From Acidimicrobiaceae bacterium (GTDB lineage: Bacteria > Actinomycetota > Acidimicrobiia > Acidimicrobiales > Aldehydirespiratoraceae): a DNA stretch of 56,253 nucleotides. A model generated the notes under the pieces. The model saw only the letters and a list, made by a program, of their open reading frames with translations, was not told the DNA's origin and made no database searches. Position 1 is the first letter of the stretch. Every line of letters begins with the position of its first letter. Both the position numbers and the translations under genes were made by a program. Below are positions 8,661 to 16,940 of this stretch, in pieces. Location of the stretch: assembly GCA_002729125.1 (NCBI GenBank), contig PBTQ01000048.1, forward strand, positions 1 through 56,253. Reading direction: 5' to 3'.

Positions 8661-8741
8661 CGCCTGATTCTTTCACCCTCGCCGTCGCTCGACCGAACGG
8701 TAGGGTGCTTGAGGTCCAAGGAATCTCAGGAGATCCCCCAC

Positions 8742-9629
8742 ATGCACGAGGACATGCTCGACAAGGTCCGCTCCAGCACCGGCTTTCTGGCTGCGCTCGA
8801 TCAGAGCGGTGGCTCGACCCCGAAGGCGCTGCTCGCCTACGGCATTGAGGGGTCCGAGTATGATGGCGACGATGAGATGTTCGACATGGTCCACGCCATG
8901 CGGAGCCGCATCATCACGAGCCCTGCCTTCGACGGCGACCGGGTCCTCGGTGCGATCCTCTTCGAGATGACCATGGATCGCGAGATCGAAGGTCAGAGCT
9001 CGGCTGCGTTCTTGTGGAACAACAAGAGTGTCGTCCCGTTCCTCAAGTGCGACCAGGGCCTCGCCGATGAGGTCGACGGTGTCCAGGTTATGAAGGCGAT
9101 GCCGGATCTCGACGCCCTGCTCGAGCGTGGTGTCGAGAAGGGCATGTTCGGCACCAAGATGCGTTCGGTCATCAAGCATGCGAACGCCGCCGGTATCGAC
9201 GCAGTCGTCGACCAGCAGTTCGAGATCGGACTCCAGATTCTCGGCCACGGCCTGATGCCGATCATCGAACCCGAGGTCGACATTCACAGCACGGCCAAGG
9301 TCGAGTGCGAGGAGATGCTCAAGGCGGCAATCCATCGCAATCTCGATGCGCTCGACGACGGCGCCGAAGTGATGCTGAAGCTGTCGTTGCCGAGCATCGA
9401 CAACTTCTACGCCGACCTCATCAGCCACCCGAAGGTGCTCAAAGTCGTGGCCCTGTCGGGTGGGTACAGCCGTGACGAATCGAACGAGATCCTGGCCCGT
9501 CAGAACGGCATGATCGCGAGTTTCTCCCGGGCACTCGCTGAGGGTCTGAGCGCCAAGCAGACCGACGATGAGTTCAACACAACGATCGACGCCACCATCG
9601 CGTCGATCGCAGCGGCCAGCGCCACCTGA
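8742..9629 (+). CDS. fda: Class I fructose-bisphosphate aldolase
   Basis: 295 aa, the length of the short bacterial class I aldolases. The Schiff-base lysine is K213 in EVMLKLSLPSI, matching the LKLSIP motif of staphylococcal-type enzymes. LAALDQSGGSTPKAL near the N terminus, FLKCDQGL and IIEPEVDI complete the active-site TIM barrel. It cleaves fructose 1,6-bisphosphate to DHAP and GAP in glycolysis or gluconeogenesis, cytosolic. The frame is open to 8445, but the ATG at 8742 has an AGGAG ribosome site 9 bp upstream (8728-8732) and starts at the conserved MHEDMLDKV. The oxygenase gene follows 14 bp later and may be co-transcribed. Confidence 0.93.
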   Translation: MHEDMLDKVRSSTGFLAALDQSGGSTPKALLAYGIEGSEYDGDDEMFDMVHAMRSRIITSPAFDGDRVLGAILFEMTMDREIEGQSSAAFLWNNKSVVPFLKCDQGLADEVDGVQVMKAMPDLDALLERGVEKGMFGTKMRSVIKHANAAGIDAVVDQQFEIGLQILGHGLMPIIEPEVDIHSTAKVECEEMLKAAIHRNLDALDDGAEVMLKLSLPSIDNFYADLISHPKVLKVVALSGGYSRDESNEILARQNGMIASFSRALAEGLSAKQTDDEFNTTIDATIASIAAASAT

Positions 9630-9643
9630 TACCAGCGTCGAGC

Positions 9644-10657
9644 GTGGCCACCGACGACTTCGCTGAGGCTCGAGAGCGAGAGCTCGTCGCCGAGGCCGAG
9701 TTATGGGATGTCAGCACGATCTCTCCGGCGACGCACGACGACATCCCGATCGTCGACGTTTCCGCATGGCGGGCCTCGGGCGACCCGGCTGAGCTCGACA
9801 CTCTCGGCGACCAGGTTCGTGTGATCGGCGAGGAGGTCGGTTTCCACTTCCTGACCGGCCATAGCATCGACCCCTCGGTGACCGCCGACGCATTCGCCGC
9901 CGCCAAGGCCTTTCTCACGTTGCCCGACGACGCCAAATTGCCGATTCAGATGGACACTCCCGACACGGTCGTGCCTGGTGCCGGCTACCTGCCGGTGGGC
10001 GAGCGCAAGCTTCCCCGGCGGGCCAAGGGCAACCTAAACGAGGCGATCATCTTCAAGCGCGATGTGGGGCTGTCGCTCGCCGAGGCCGCGTGGCCCGACC
10101 CGGCGCTCGTGCCCGACTTCCGGCGAGCGGTCGAGGTCTACGCCACAGAGATCGAACGGGTCGCCCTCGAACTCGTGCCGGTCTACGCCCGAGCGCTCCA
10201 GCTGCCAGCCGACTTCTTCAACGGCGCCATGCGCGACCCCTTCTGGCGCCTGCGCATGACCCGTTATCACCCGGTGGGTGACGTACTGGCCGATGAGTTC
10301 GGCATTGCGCCCCATGTCGACACGACCTTCTTCACCCTGCTCGCCCAGGACACCGAGGGGCTCACTATTCGCTCTGAGCGAAGCGGGGAGTGGGTCGCTG
10401 CGCCGGTCGTGGCCGACGCGCTCGTCGTCAACACCGGTGAACTCCTCAAACAGTGGTCGAACGACCGGTTCGTGTCGGTGAAGCATTTCGTGCCACCCCA
10501 CCGGGGGCCCGCCGACCGCTATTCGATCCCGTTCTTCTTCAACGCCAACGCCGACTGGCCCATGCGCGTGCTACCCGCCTGCACCGATGAGGCGAATCCG
10601 CCTCGCTACCCGGCGGTGAGCTACCGCCAGTCCCAGGCTGCGGCCCAGGGTGAGTGA
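9644..10657 (+). CDS. Isopenicillin-N-synthase-family Fe(II)/2-oxoglutarate oxygenase
   Basis: 337 aa. N-terminal DIOX_N-like region (IPIVDVSAWR...EEVGFHFLTGHSI) followed by the jelly-roll core: iron ligands H and D in IAPHVDTTFFTLLAQD, distal H in VSVKHFVPP, and the 2OG-binding Arg in DRYSIPFFFNAN. The enzyme should hydroxylate or desaturate a small substrate using O2 and 2-oxoglutarate; the substrate is unknown. GTG start at 9644, 14 bp after the aldolase stop. The convergent sterol-desaturase-like gene is separated from it by a short hairpin. Confidence 0.87.
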   Translation: MATDDFAEARERELVAEAELWDVSTISPATHDDIPIVDVSAWRASGDPAELDTLGDQVRVIGEEVGFHFLTGHSIDPSVTADAFAAAKAFLTLPDDAKLPIQMDTPDTVVPGAGYLPVGERKLPRRAKGNLNEAIIFKRDVGLSLAEAAWPDPALVPDFRRAVEVYATEIERVALELVPVYARALQLPADFFNGAMRDPFWRLRMTRYHPVGDVLADEFGIAPHVDTTFFTLLAQDTEGLTIRSERSGEWVAAPVVADALVVNTGELLKQWSNDRFVSVKHFVPPHRGPADRYSIPFFFNANADWPMRVLPACTDEANPPRYPAVSYRQSQAAAQGE

Positions 10658-10673
10658 CGCTCCGGTTGATGGT

Positions 10674-10687
10674 GAGGGCGAGCCCTC
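10674..10687. terminator. Bidirectional hairpin between convergent genes
   Basis: GAGGGC-GA-GCCCTC, a 6-bp perfect stem midway between the oxygenase stop (10657) and the convergent hydroxylase stop (10709). No T-run. Its position suits a shared terminator. Confidence 0.4.
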
Positions 10688-10708
10688 GAACCTCGATGCT
10701 CGTGGCGG

Positions 10709-11641
10709 CTAGGCGGCAGTGCCGAGCTCGTCGGCGGGGCGCCAGCCGGTCCGTCCGAGCACGGATTTCACCTTGCTCTTGAGGCCCTTGCGGCGGATGA
10801 CGTCCTTCACGATGTCGACCGTCTCGTGGTAGCCGACCTTCACGGGGTTGAACGTCTCGATGTTCGTGGTGAGGCCGTACTTCACCCGGCGCAGTTCGGG
10901 TTCGAACGTGCCGAAGAGTTTGTCCCAGAGGATGAGGATCCCGCCGTAGTTCTTGTCGAGGTACTGGGGGTTCGCACCGTGGTGGACCCGGTGATGCGAC
11001 GGCGTGTTGAACACGGCCTCGATCGGCGCCGGCAGCTTGTCGATCGTCTCGGTGTGGATCCAGTACTGGTACAGCAGATTCAGCTGACCGGCCTTGGCGA
11101 TGTGGTGGGCGGGCATGCCGAGGAGCGGCATCGGCGCAAAGATCCCGAAGGTGAGGTAGCCCTGCCACGGCTGTCGCAGTGCCGTCGAGAGGTTGTAGTA
11201 CCGGCTCGAGTGATGGGTGACATGGTTGGCCCACAGCAGCCGTCGCTCGTGCTGGAGCCGATGGGACCAGTAATAGAGGAAGTCCCAGGCGATGAACGTG
11301 GCGGCGAACGACACCTTCGGGTTGGTGAAGGTGACGCGCCGCTTGTCGTAGAGCTTCCTCATGAGGGTGCCGTAGATGCCGGCGAACGCAAGGCTGACCG
11401 CCACGTTGCCGGCCAGCATCAGCAGGCTCGTGCGGGTGTCGTCACGCTGATAGCCGATGGGCACGAGTGGATCGGCCGGCAGCGATGGATCGGCGAGCTC
11501 GTCGAGGGTTGCATGATCGAGATCACCCACGTCGCGCGGTTGCCGCTTCTTCAGCACCTGGGCCTCCCACAACATCGTGGTGATGAAGACGGGGCCCGAG
11601 GCGAGGTCGACCTTGTCGAGAGGAAGTGCCCGCTTGTCCAT
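10709..11641 (-). CDS. Sterol desaturase / fatty acid hydroxylase family membrane di-iron protein
   Basis: 310 aa. The three histidine boxes of the FA_hydroxylase family are clear: WSHRLQHE (HxxxH), NHVTHHSS (HxxHH) and HRVHHG (HxxHH). Hydrophobic stretches (LLMLAGNVAVSLAFAGIYG; TFIAWDFLYYW; FGIFAPMPLLGM) indicate an integral membrane protein. The family oxidises lipids with O2 at a di-iron site; carotenoid, sterol or fatty acyl substrates are possible. ATG at 11641. The divergent flavoprotein gene starts 57 bp away. Confidence 0.88.
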   Translation of the reverse strand: MDKRALPLDKVDLASGPVFITTMLWEAQVLKKRQPRDVGDLDHATLDELADPSLPADPLVPIGYQRDDTRTSLLMLAGNVAVSLAFAGIYGTLMRKLYDKRRVTFTNPKVSFAATFIAWDFLYYWSHRLQHERRLLWANHVTHHSSRYYNLSTALRQPWQGYLTFGIFAPMPLLGMPAHHIAKAGQLNLLYQYWIHTETIDKLPAPIEAVFNTPSHHRVHHGANPQYLDKNYGGILILWDKLFGTFEPELRRVKYGLTTNIETFNPVKVGYHETVDIVKDVIRRKGLKSKVKSVLGRTGWRPADELGTAA

Positions 11642-11697
11642 GTCGCCAGTCTGGCTGCTTACTCCGGCCGGTGGCCATCGGGGCGTAGGGTGCGCAC

Positions 11698-12849
11698 GTG
11701 ATGCAGTCGACGGTGACGGTGGTCGGAGCCGGTCCCGCCGGGCTCATGGCGGCGGAGGCGGCGACCGCCGCCGGTGCCAACGTGACGATCGTCGATCAGC
11801 GCCGGTCGTTCGGCCGCACGCTGTTGCTCGCCGGTCGCAGCGGACTCAACCTCACACACGCTGAACCGCTGGAGGTGTTCCTCGGCCGCTACGGCGAAGG
11901 GCGAGCGACCCTCGAGTCGGCGATCCGGGCGTTCCCGCCTGACGCGGTGCGCGCATGGGCTGATGAACTCGGCGCACACACGTTCGTCGGCTCCTCGGGC
12001 CGGGTGTTCCCTGCGGCGATGCGAGCCACCGGTCTGCTGCGGGCGTGGACGGCCCGGCTCGCCGGTCTCGGCGTTGCGATGCGAACGGGAGAGACGTGGG
12101 CGGACTTCGCCGACGACGGCGCCACCGTGCTCGCGCTCGGTGGCGCAAGCTGGCCATCGGTTGGCGGCGATGGTTCGTGGCTTGCACACTTCGAGACGGC
12201 AGGGATTTCGGTGGTCCCGTTTGCTGCGTCAAATGCGGGGGTGCTCGTCGCCTGGTCGGCACCGTTGCTCCAACGTTTCGAAGGGGTGCCGGTCAAGAAC
12301 GCCGCCCTCAGCGCCGGAGGTCGCACCGTTCGAGGCGAACCGACGATCACTGCAACCGGCCTGGAAGGCGGCCCGATCTACGCCCTGGGTCCCGAACTCC
12401 GAATCGGACATGGGCTTGAGATCGACCTCCAACCCGACCTCGACGCTGACGCACTGGCGGCCCGTCTCGTCGATTGCCGCCGGCCCAAGGACTCCGTGTC
12501 GACCTGGCTCCGGAAAGGCGGACTCAGCCCGGTCGACGTCGCCCTCCTTCGCGACGCCACCGGCAATCGGCTACCGACCGATGCGACGGCGATCGCCGAC
12601 CTCGCCAAGGCCGTGCCGATCTCAGTCGAAGGTCTGGCTCCGATCGATCGCGCCATCTCGACCACCGGCGGTGTCGCTCTCGATGCCATCGACGACACCG
12701 GCATGCTCCTCGACCGGCCTGGCACCTGGGTGGCCGGCGAGATGGTTGCATGGGACGCCCCGACCGGCGGTTATCTGATCCAGGCGTCGCTCAGCACGGG
12801 TCACCGGGCGGGAGTCGCCGCCGCGCGATGGGCAGCCCAGCACCCCTGA
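11698..12849 (+). CDS. NAD(P)/FAD-dependent flavoprotein, HI0933/BaiN-like (PP_4765 type)
   Basis: 383 aa. Begins with the dinucleotide-binding VVGAGPAGLMAAEAA and VTIVDQRRSFGRTLLLAGRSGLNLTHAE, which is diagnostic of the HI0933/YhiN flavoprotein family. C-terminal STTGGVALDAIDDTGMLL...TWVAGEMVAWDAPTGGYLIQASLSTG closes the FAD site. Function of the family is poorly defined; BaiN relatives act in bile-acid dehydroxylation, which is not implied here. Start is GTG 11698 or the adjacent ATG 11701. The prolyl oligopeptidase gene follows 13 bp later, probably in the same transcript. Confidence 0.85.
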   Translation: MMQSTVTVVGAGPAGLMAAEAATAAGANVTIVDQRRSFGRTLLLAGRSGLNLTHAEPLEVFLGRYGEGRATLESAIRAFPPDAVRAWADELGAHTFVGSSGRVFPAAMRATGLLRAWTARLAGLGVAMRTGETWADFADDGATVLALGGASWPSVGGDGSWLAHFETAGISVVPFAASNAGVLVAWSAPLLQRFEGVPVKNAALSAGGRTVRGEPTITATGLEGGPIYALGPELRIGHGLEIDLQPDLDADALAARLVDCRRPKDSVSTWLRKGGLSPVDVALLRDATGNRLPTDATAIADLAKAVPISVEGLAPIDRAISTTGGVALDAIDDTGMLLDRPGTWVAGEMVAWDAPTGGYLIQASLSTGHRAGVAAARWAAQHP

Positions 12850-12862
12850 CTAGCCTCCGGAG

Positions 12863-14947
12863 ATGACCTTCACCTATCCCCCCGCACGCCGAGGTGATGT
12901 GGTCGATCTCCACCACGGGCGCAAGATCGCCGACCCCTACCGGTGGCTCGAGGACTTCGACTCGAACGAGACCGCCGACTTCGTCGCCGCTCAGAACGCT
13001 GTCTCCGGCCCGTATCTCGCCGGGCTTCCCGACCGGACCGGGCTCATCGATCGCATGACCGAGCTGTGGGACATCCCTCGCACGGAACCACCACAGGTTC
13101 GCGGAGAGGGTGCCGACCGGGTGATGGTGTGGAGCCACAACAACGGCCTTGCCGACCAGCCAACCTACTGGGTGCAACACGGTGCTGCCGAACCGGTCGT
13201 CTTGCTTGACCCAAACACGCTGTCCGACGACGGCACTGTGGCGGTCGTTGGTTCGGCACTGTCCGACGACGGCCGTCTCTTCGCCTACCTGCTCGCCGAG
13301 GCGGGCAGTGACCGTCAGCAACTCGCGGTTCGTCGCACCGACAACGGCGAGGACCTCACCGACCGGCTTGATCATCTGCGGTTCACGAGCATCGCCTGGC
13401 TGGGCGATGGCTTTTTCTATGTGCGCTGGCCCGAGACCGAACCTGGGTCGACGGCACCGGTGAGGGACCCTTCGGTGCACTACCACCGCATCGGCAGCGA
13501 GCAAGCCGACGATCCGCTCGTCTTTCACAACGACGACGACCCCGAGCCGATCTACATGGTCGAGCTCACTGAAGATCTGCGCTACCTGGTACTTGCCGAG
13601 GTGCTCGGAACCGACCGTCGCAACGGCCTGCTGTATCTCGACCTGGCCGCCCATGGCGACACGATCTTGTCCGGCGGCACCGTCGATCCGGCTGCATGGG
13701 TTCGCCTGGTCGAACGAGGTATTGCCGCCCACGAAGTCATACTCCACGTTGCCGACGGCGACGACAGCCGCTTTCTGGTTCAGACCGACTGCGACGCCCC
13801 TAACGGGCGCATCGTCGCCGTCGATCTTGCGTTGCCTGATCCCGACTCGTGGATCACGCTGGTTGCGGAGACCGAGCATGCGGTCGAGTGGTCGGCTGCC
13901 CTCGCAGGCGAGTTGCTGGTCAACCACCTTGTCGAGGCCTCCGCCCGACTCACCCGCTACTCGACCGATGGCACCGAGCTCGGTTCTCTTCCGCTCTCGG
14001 GGCTCGGTACGATCACCGGACTCGCTGGCCGGTTCGCCGAACCGACCGTCTTCCTCGGCTACCAGTCGTTCGTCGAGCCCCCCACCGTTTTGCGAGCAGA
14101 GGGCGGTGTCACCGATGTGTGGGCAGGGAGCGAACCGCCGATCGATCCGTCCGGTCTGCTTGTGGAACGCATGCATGCCGTGTCAACCGATGGCGCCGAG
14201 GTCGGCATGTTCGTCATCCGTTGCGCTGATGCCGCGCTCCCGGGACCAGTCGAGCTGTACGGCTACGGCGGCTTCACGATCAACATCACCCCGACCTACA
14301 GCCCGGCCCGACTTGCGTTCCTCGAGGCCGGTGGCATCGTCGTCGTCGCCAATCTTCGAGGCGGATCCGAGCATGGTGAGCCCTGGCACGAGCAGGGTTC
14401 GCTCGGCAACAAGCAGCAGGTGTTCGACGATCTGATCGCCTGCGGTGAGCACCTGCTCACCGCAGGCATCGCCACGGCCGAGACACTCGGGATCCGAGGT
14501 GGTTCGAACGGAGGCCTGCTCACGGCGGCGACGATGTTGCAGCGACCCGATCTGTTCGGCGCCGTGATCTCGCAGGTGCCGGTGATTGACATGCTGCGCT
14601 TCCAGCACTTCACCGCCGGGCGCTTCTGGACCGTCGAGTACGGCGATGCTGCCGACTCCGAGGCGTTTGAGTGGCTCATCGAGTACTCACCGCTCCATAA
14701 CGTGCAGTCGGGCATCGAGTACCCGCCGCTGCTGATCATGACGGCTGAGTCCGATGACCGAGTCGTGCCGATGCACGCCCACAAGTTCGCTGCCGAGATC
14801 CAACATCAGGCCGGCGGCGGCTCTGAGCAGCCCCTGCTCGAGCGGGTCGAGACCCGCGCCGGTCACGGCATGGGCAAGCCGACCGCCAAAATCATCGAGG
14901 AGTCAGCGGACATCTACGCCTTTCTCCTGGAGCATCTTCGTCCCTGA
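12863..14947 (+). CDS. Prolyl oligopeptidase (family S9A)
   Basis: 694 aa, normal for S9A. N-terminal HGRKIADPYRWLEDFDSNET is the entry signature. A seven-bladed propeller occupies roughly residues 75-410, followed by the alpha/beta hydrolase domain. The catalytic triad is Ser in RGGSNGG, Asp in ESDDRVVPMHAHK and His in RAGHGMGKP. It cleaves short peptides after proline. No signal peptide is seen, so it is probably cytoplasmic. Likely co-transcribed with the preceding flavoprotein gene. Confidence 0.94.
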   Translation: MTFTYPPARRGDVVDLHHGRKIADPYRWLEDFDSNETADFVAAQNAVSGPYLAGLPDRTGLIDRMTELWDIPRTEPPQVRGEGADRVMVWSHNNGLADQPTYWVQHGAAEPVVLLDPNTLSDDGTVAVVGSALSDDGRLFAYLLAEAGSDRQQLAVRRTDNGEDLTDRLDHLRFTSIAWLGDGFFYVRWPETEPGSTAPVRDPSVHYHRIGSEQADDPLVFHNDDDPEPIYMVELTEDLRYLVLAEVLGTDRRNGLLYLDLAAHGDTILSGGTVDPAAWVRLVERGIAAHEVILHVADGDDSRFLVQTDCDAPNGRIVAVDLALPDPDSWITLVAETEHAVEWSAALAGELLVNHLVEASARLTRYSTDGTELGSLPLSGLGTITGLAGRFAEPTVFLGYQSFVEPPTVLRAEGGVTDVWAGSEPPIDPSGLLVERMHAVSTDGAEVGMFVIRCADAALPGPVELYGYGGFTINITPTYSPARLAFLEAGGIVVVANLRGGSEHGEPWHEQGSLGNKQQVFDDLIACGEHLLTAGIATAETLGIRGGSNGGLLTAATMLQRPDLFGAVISQVPVIDMLRFQHFTAGRFWTVEYGDAADSEAFEWLIEYSPLHNVQSGIEYPPLLIMTAESDDRVVPMHAHKFAAEIQHQAGGGSEQPLLERVETRAGHGMGKPTAKIIEESADIYAFLLEHLRP

Positions 14948-14961
14948 TCACCGCCGCCGGG

Positions 14962-14978
14962 TCGAACTGATGGTTCGA
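14962..14978. terminator. Short hairpin between convergent genes
   Basis: TCGAAC-TGATG-GTTCGA, a 6-bp perfect stem between the prolyl oligopeptidase stop (14947) and the convergent peroxiredoxin-like stop (14996). A weak candidate bidirectional terminator. Confidence 0.3.
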
Positions 14979-14995
14979 GTGGGTGCCGCTGAGGC

Positions 14996-15544
14996 TCAAT
15001 CACAGGCGCGGACGGCATCAATGAGCGCCTGGACGGCCGGCCGATCGTCGGGCTCCCCGGCCCAGTGGCCCCAGGTGAGGGTGCCGGAACGATCGATTAC
15101 GAAGTCACCGCCGAGCTGACGAGTGTCCTCCGTGGGTCGTTTGACCGCCGTGAGCTTGCGGCGTGCGAAGATCTGCACATAGCGCTTCAGGTTCGTGAGG
15201 CCCCAGATCTGCCAGAACCCGGCCGACCCGAGCCCGTAGGCCCGGTACGTGCTGCGGTCCGGGTCGATGAGGGTGACGATCTTGATCCCGGTCCAGCGCA
15301 CATAGCGCTCGAGTTCTGGGGTTGACGTGAAGGCGACGAGCACGACTTCGGCGTCACCGAAGGCTGCCAACTGCCGGTTCACGCCGACGGCGTGATGGGT
15401 GCAGGGCAGTCAATGGATGTGGCGGTGGAAGATCACCACCACGGGCCGGCCCCGGCGATCCGAGAGGCGCCATCGCGTCCCGTCCGGACCGAAAAGGTCG
15501 ATCTCGGGGGCCGGTGAGCCGAGCGGCGGACGTTCGGGATCCAT
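14996..15544 (-). CDS. Peroxiredoxin-like (AhpC_2/PRXL2) protein, probable selenoprotein with in-frame TGA (Sec45)
   Basis: From ATG 15544 the frame reads PPLGSPAPEIDLFGPDG, LSDRRGRPVVVIFHRHIH, then TGA at 15412-15410, then LPCTHH... and continues in the same frame to 14996. Both sides match one thioredoxin-fold peroxiredoxin-like domain: the strand VVVIF before the redox motif, and AEVVLVAFTSTPELERY, YRAYGLGS, LGGDFVIDRSGTL and WAGEPDDRPAV after it. The TGA lies exactly where this family has the first Cys of CxxC, giving U45-L-P-C48 in a 182-aa protein. A hairpin suited to a bacterial SECIS begins at the TGA. Read conventionally, only a 128-aa fragment from GTG 15382 lacking the active-site half would be called. 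Alternatives are a Cys-to-stop mutation or sequencing error. No strong ribosome site is visible upstream. Confidence 0.78.
15368..15412 (-). promoter_or_regulatory. Candidate bacterial SECIS element
   Basis: Reading the mRNA (minus strand) from the TGA: a lower helix pairs UGACUGCC (15412-15405) with GGCAGUUG (15375-15368), five Watson-Crick pairs next to the interior loop plus A-U and two G-U pairs through the UGA itself. After a 9/3-nt internal loop, an upper 7-bp perfect stem UCACGCC / GGCGUGA (15395-15379) carries a GUC apical loop beginning with G. The loop starts 21 nt after the UGA, inside the spacing known for bacterial SECIS elements, which need a G in the first loop positions. It is entirely within the reading frame, as expected. 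Confidence 0.65.
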
Positions 15545-15574
15545 TATCGAACAGTCTGGCCGGTCGTTGCTCGC

Positions 15575-15603
15575 TTGAGGTGCGCTCTGCGGCGGCGTAC
15601 CGT
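15575..15603 (+). promoter_or_regulatory. Possible sigma-70-type promoter for the PhyH gene
   Basis: TTGAGG (15575-15580) and TACCGT (15598-15603) separated by 17 bp, 32 bp before the PhyH start, in the 91-bp gap shared with the divergent selenoprotein candidate. The -10 match is weak. Confidence 0.25.
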
Positions 15604-15635
15604 CATATCACCGCCATCGTCGAAGGGAGATTCGC

Positions 15636-16880
15636 ATGACGGTCGATCACCGGTGTCGGCTCCACGTCGACGAGGTCGCGCTCGATGCCGACCAGGCGCT
15701 AGACGAGATGGTGCCGGCGTTGCTCGCCGACCACGGTCCTCTCGCTGCGCGAGGCGTGCGGTTCAAGAAGCTCCCGGCGCTTGGCCTTCGAGTCGGTGAC
15801 CGGGCGAGCACCCTCCTGGCGGAAGGGGACACACTGTCGATCGTCGATGGTGTCGATCGGGCCGGGATCGTCGCCGAGTTGAAGGCCGACGCCCTTTCCG
15901 ATCTTCTTCAGGATCGACAGACGACGATGGGCCTGGCGATGACCTCCCGGGTGCAGGTCACCGCCGGGTCGCTCGACGACTGGATCCATTGGGAGCCGGC
16001 GTTGAGGGCGCTCTGCGAAGGCCGGCCGGTGCACGAGCCCGGCGCGGTTGTCATGCGTGATCTCGACGGCGAACCACTCGACCTTGACCGCCGATGGGGC
16101 CTTGACGACGACCCAGAGGAACTGGCCCACTTTCTCGCCGAGGCCGGGTTCCTCCACCTCCACGACGTGTTCGATCCGTCGGAGATGGCAGTGATCGAAG
16201 CCGACATCGACCAGTCGATCGCTGCGGCGCGCGATGCCGATCCGGAGTACTGGTGGTGCACCGACGCCGACGGCAAGCAGGTTGCGGTCCGCTCGCTGAA
16301 CTTCCAGGAGAAGTCGGCAGCTGTCCGAGCCACGCTCGCCGACGAACGGCTCACTCGCCTCGCTGATCTCACCGGAGACGGCCATCGGGCCCCGACCAAA
16401 TGCGAGGGGCTGGTGAAGCCACTCGACATTGTCGCCGGTCTCTCCGACCTGCCCTGGCACAAGGACTGCGGTCAGGGGCTGCACAGCTATATGTGCAACA
16501 GCCTCACCGTTGGCATCTCGGTCACGGGCGCCGACCGGGTCAGTGGTGCACTCGGCGTCGTCGCAGGGTCCCATCGGGCGAACACCACCGCATCGGTACG
16601 CGACAAGCAGCTCGACCTGCCGGCGAAGCTGCTCGAGACGACCACCGGGGATCTCACCATCCACTGCAGCGACACGCTGCACCGGGCGTATCCACCGTCG
16701 GCGCACCCGCGCAAGGTCATCTACACGAGCTTCACGCTGCCGCCGCTGCCCGGCGACGAAGTCGCAGCAAACCCGCGTTATAGCAGGGAAGCGCGCAGCG
16801 AGTTGACCGACGTGCAGGAGCGGATCGCCGCGTCGGACAACCCTGACACCGACAACCGGTACGTGCCCCACAACGGCTGA
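15636..16880 (+). CDS. Phytanoyl-CoA dioxygenase (PhyH) family oxygenase
   Basis: 414 aa. The C-terminal two thirds (from about residue 165) form a PhyH-type Fe(II)/2OG fold: iron ligands H and D in LPWHKDCGQG, distal H in IHCSDTLHRAYPP, followed by the 2OG-contacting Arg in HPRKVIY. The N-terminal about 150 residues are a separate, unrecognised segment. ATG 15636 has AGGGAG upstream (15624-15629). Substrate unknown; PhyH proteins hydroxylate acyl-CoAs or natural-product intermediates. Confidence 0.83.
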   Translation: MTVDHRCRLHVDEVALDADQALDEMVPALLADHGPLAARGVRFKKLPALGLRVGDRASTLLAEGDTLSIVDGVDRAGIVAELKADALSDLLQDRQTTMGLAMTSRVQVTAGSLDDWIHWEPALRALCEGRPVHEPGAVVMRDLDGEPLDLDRRWGLDDDPEELAHFLAEAGFLHLHDVFDPSEMAVIEADIDQSIAAARDADPEYWWCTDADGKQVAVRSLNFQEKSAAVRATLADERLTRLADLTGDGHRAPTKCEGLVKPLDIVAGLSDLPWHKDCGQGLHSYMCNSLTVGISVTGADRVSGALGVVAGSHRANTTASVRDKQLDLPAKLLETTTGDLTIHCSDTLHRAYPPSAHPRKVIYTSFTLPPLPGDEVAANPRYSREARSELTDVQERIAASDNPDTDNRYVPHNG

Positions 16881-16940
16881 CGACTTCCTCGCCTCGAGTT
16901 CTCGACCTCGGCGATCGCCTCCGACGCGGTCGAAACGCGT

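Noticed and set aside
8445-8741. N-terminal extension of the class I aldolase
   Set aside because: Antisense to the MaoC gene; the AGGAG site and conserved N terminus support ATG 8742.
14996-15382. Treating the 128-aa frame from GTG 15382 as a complete gene
   Set aside because: It would begin inside the thioredoxin fold, after the redox motif, while an intact N-terminal half lies in the same frame just across one TGA.
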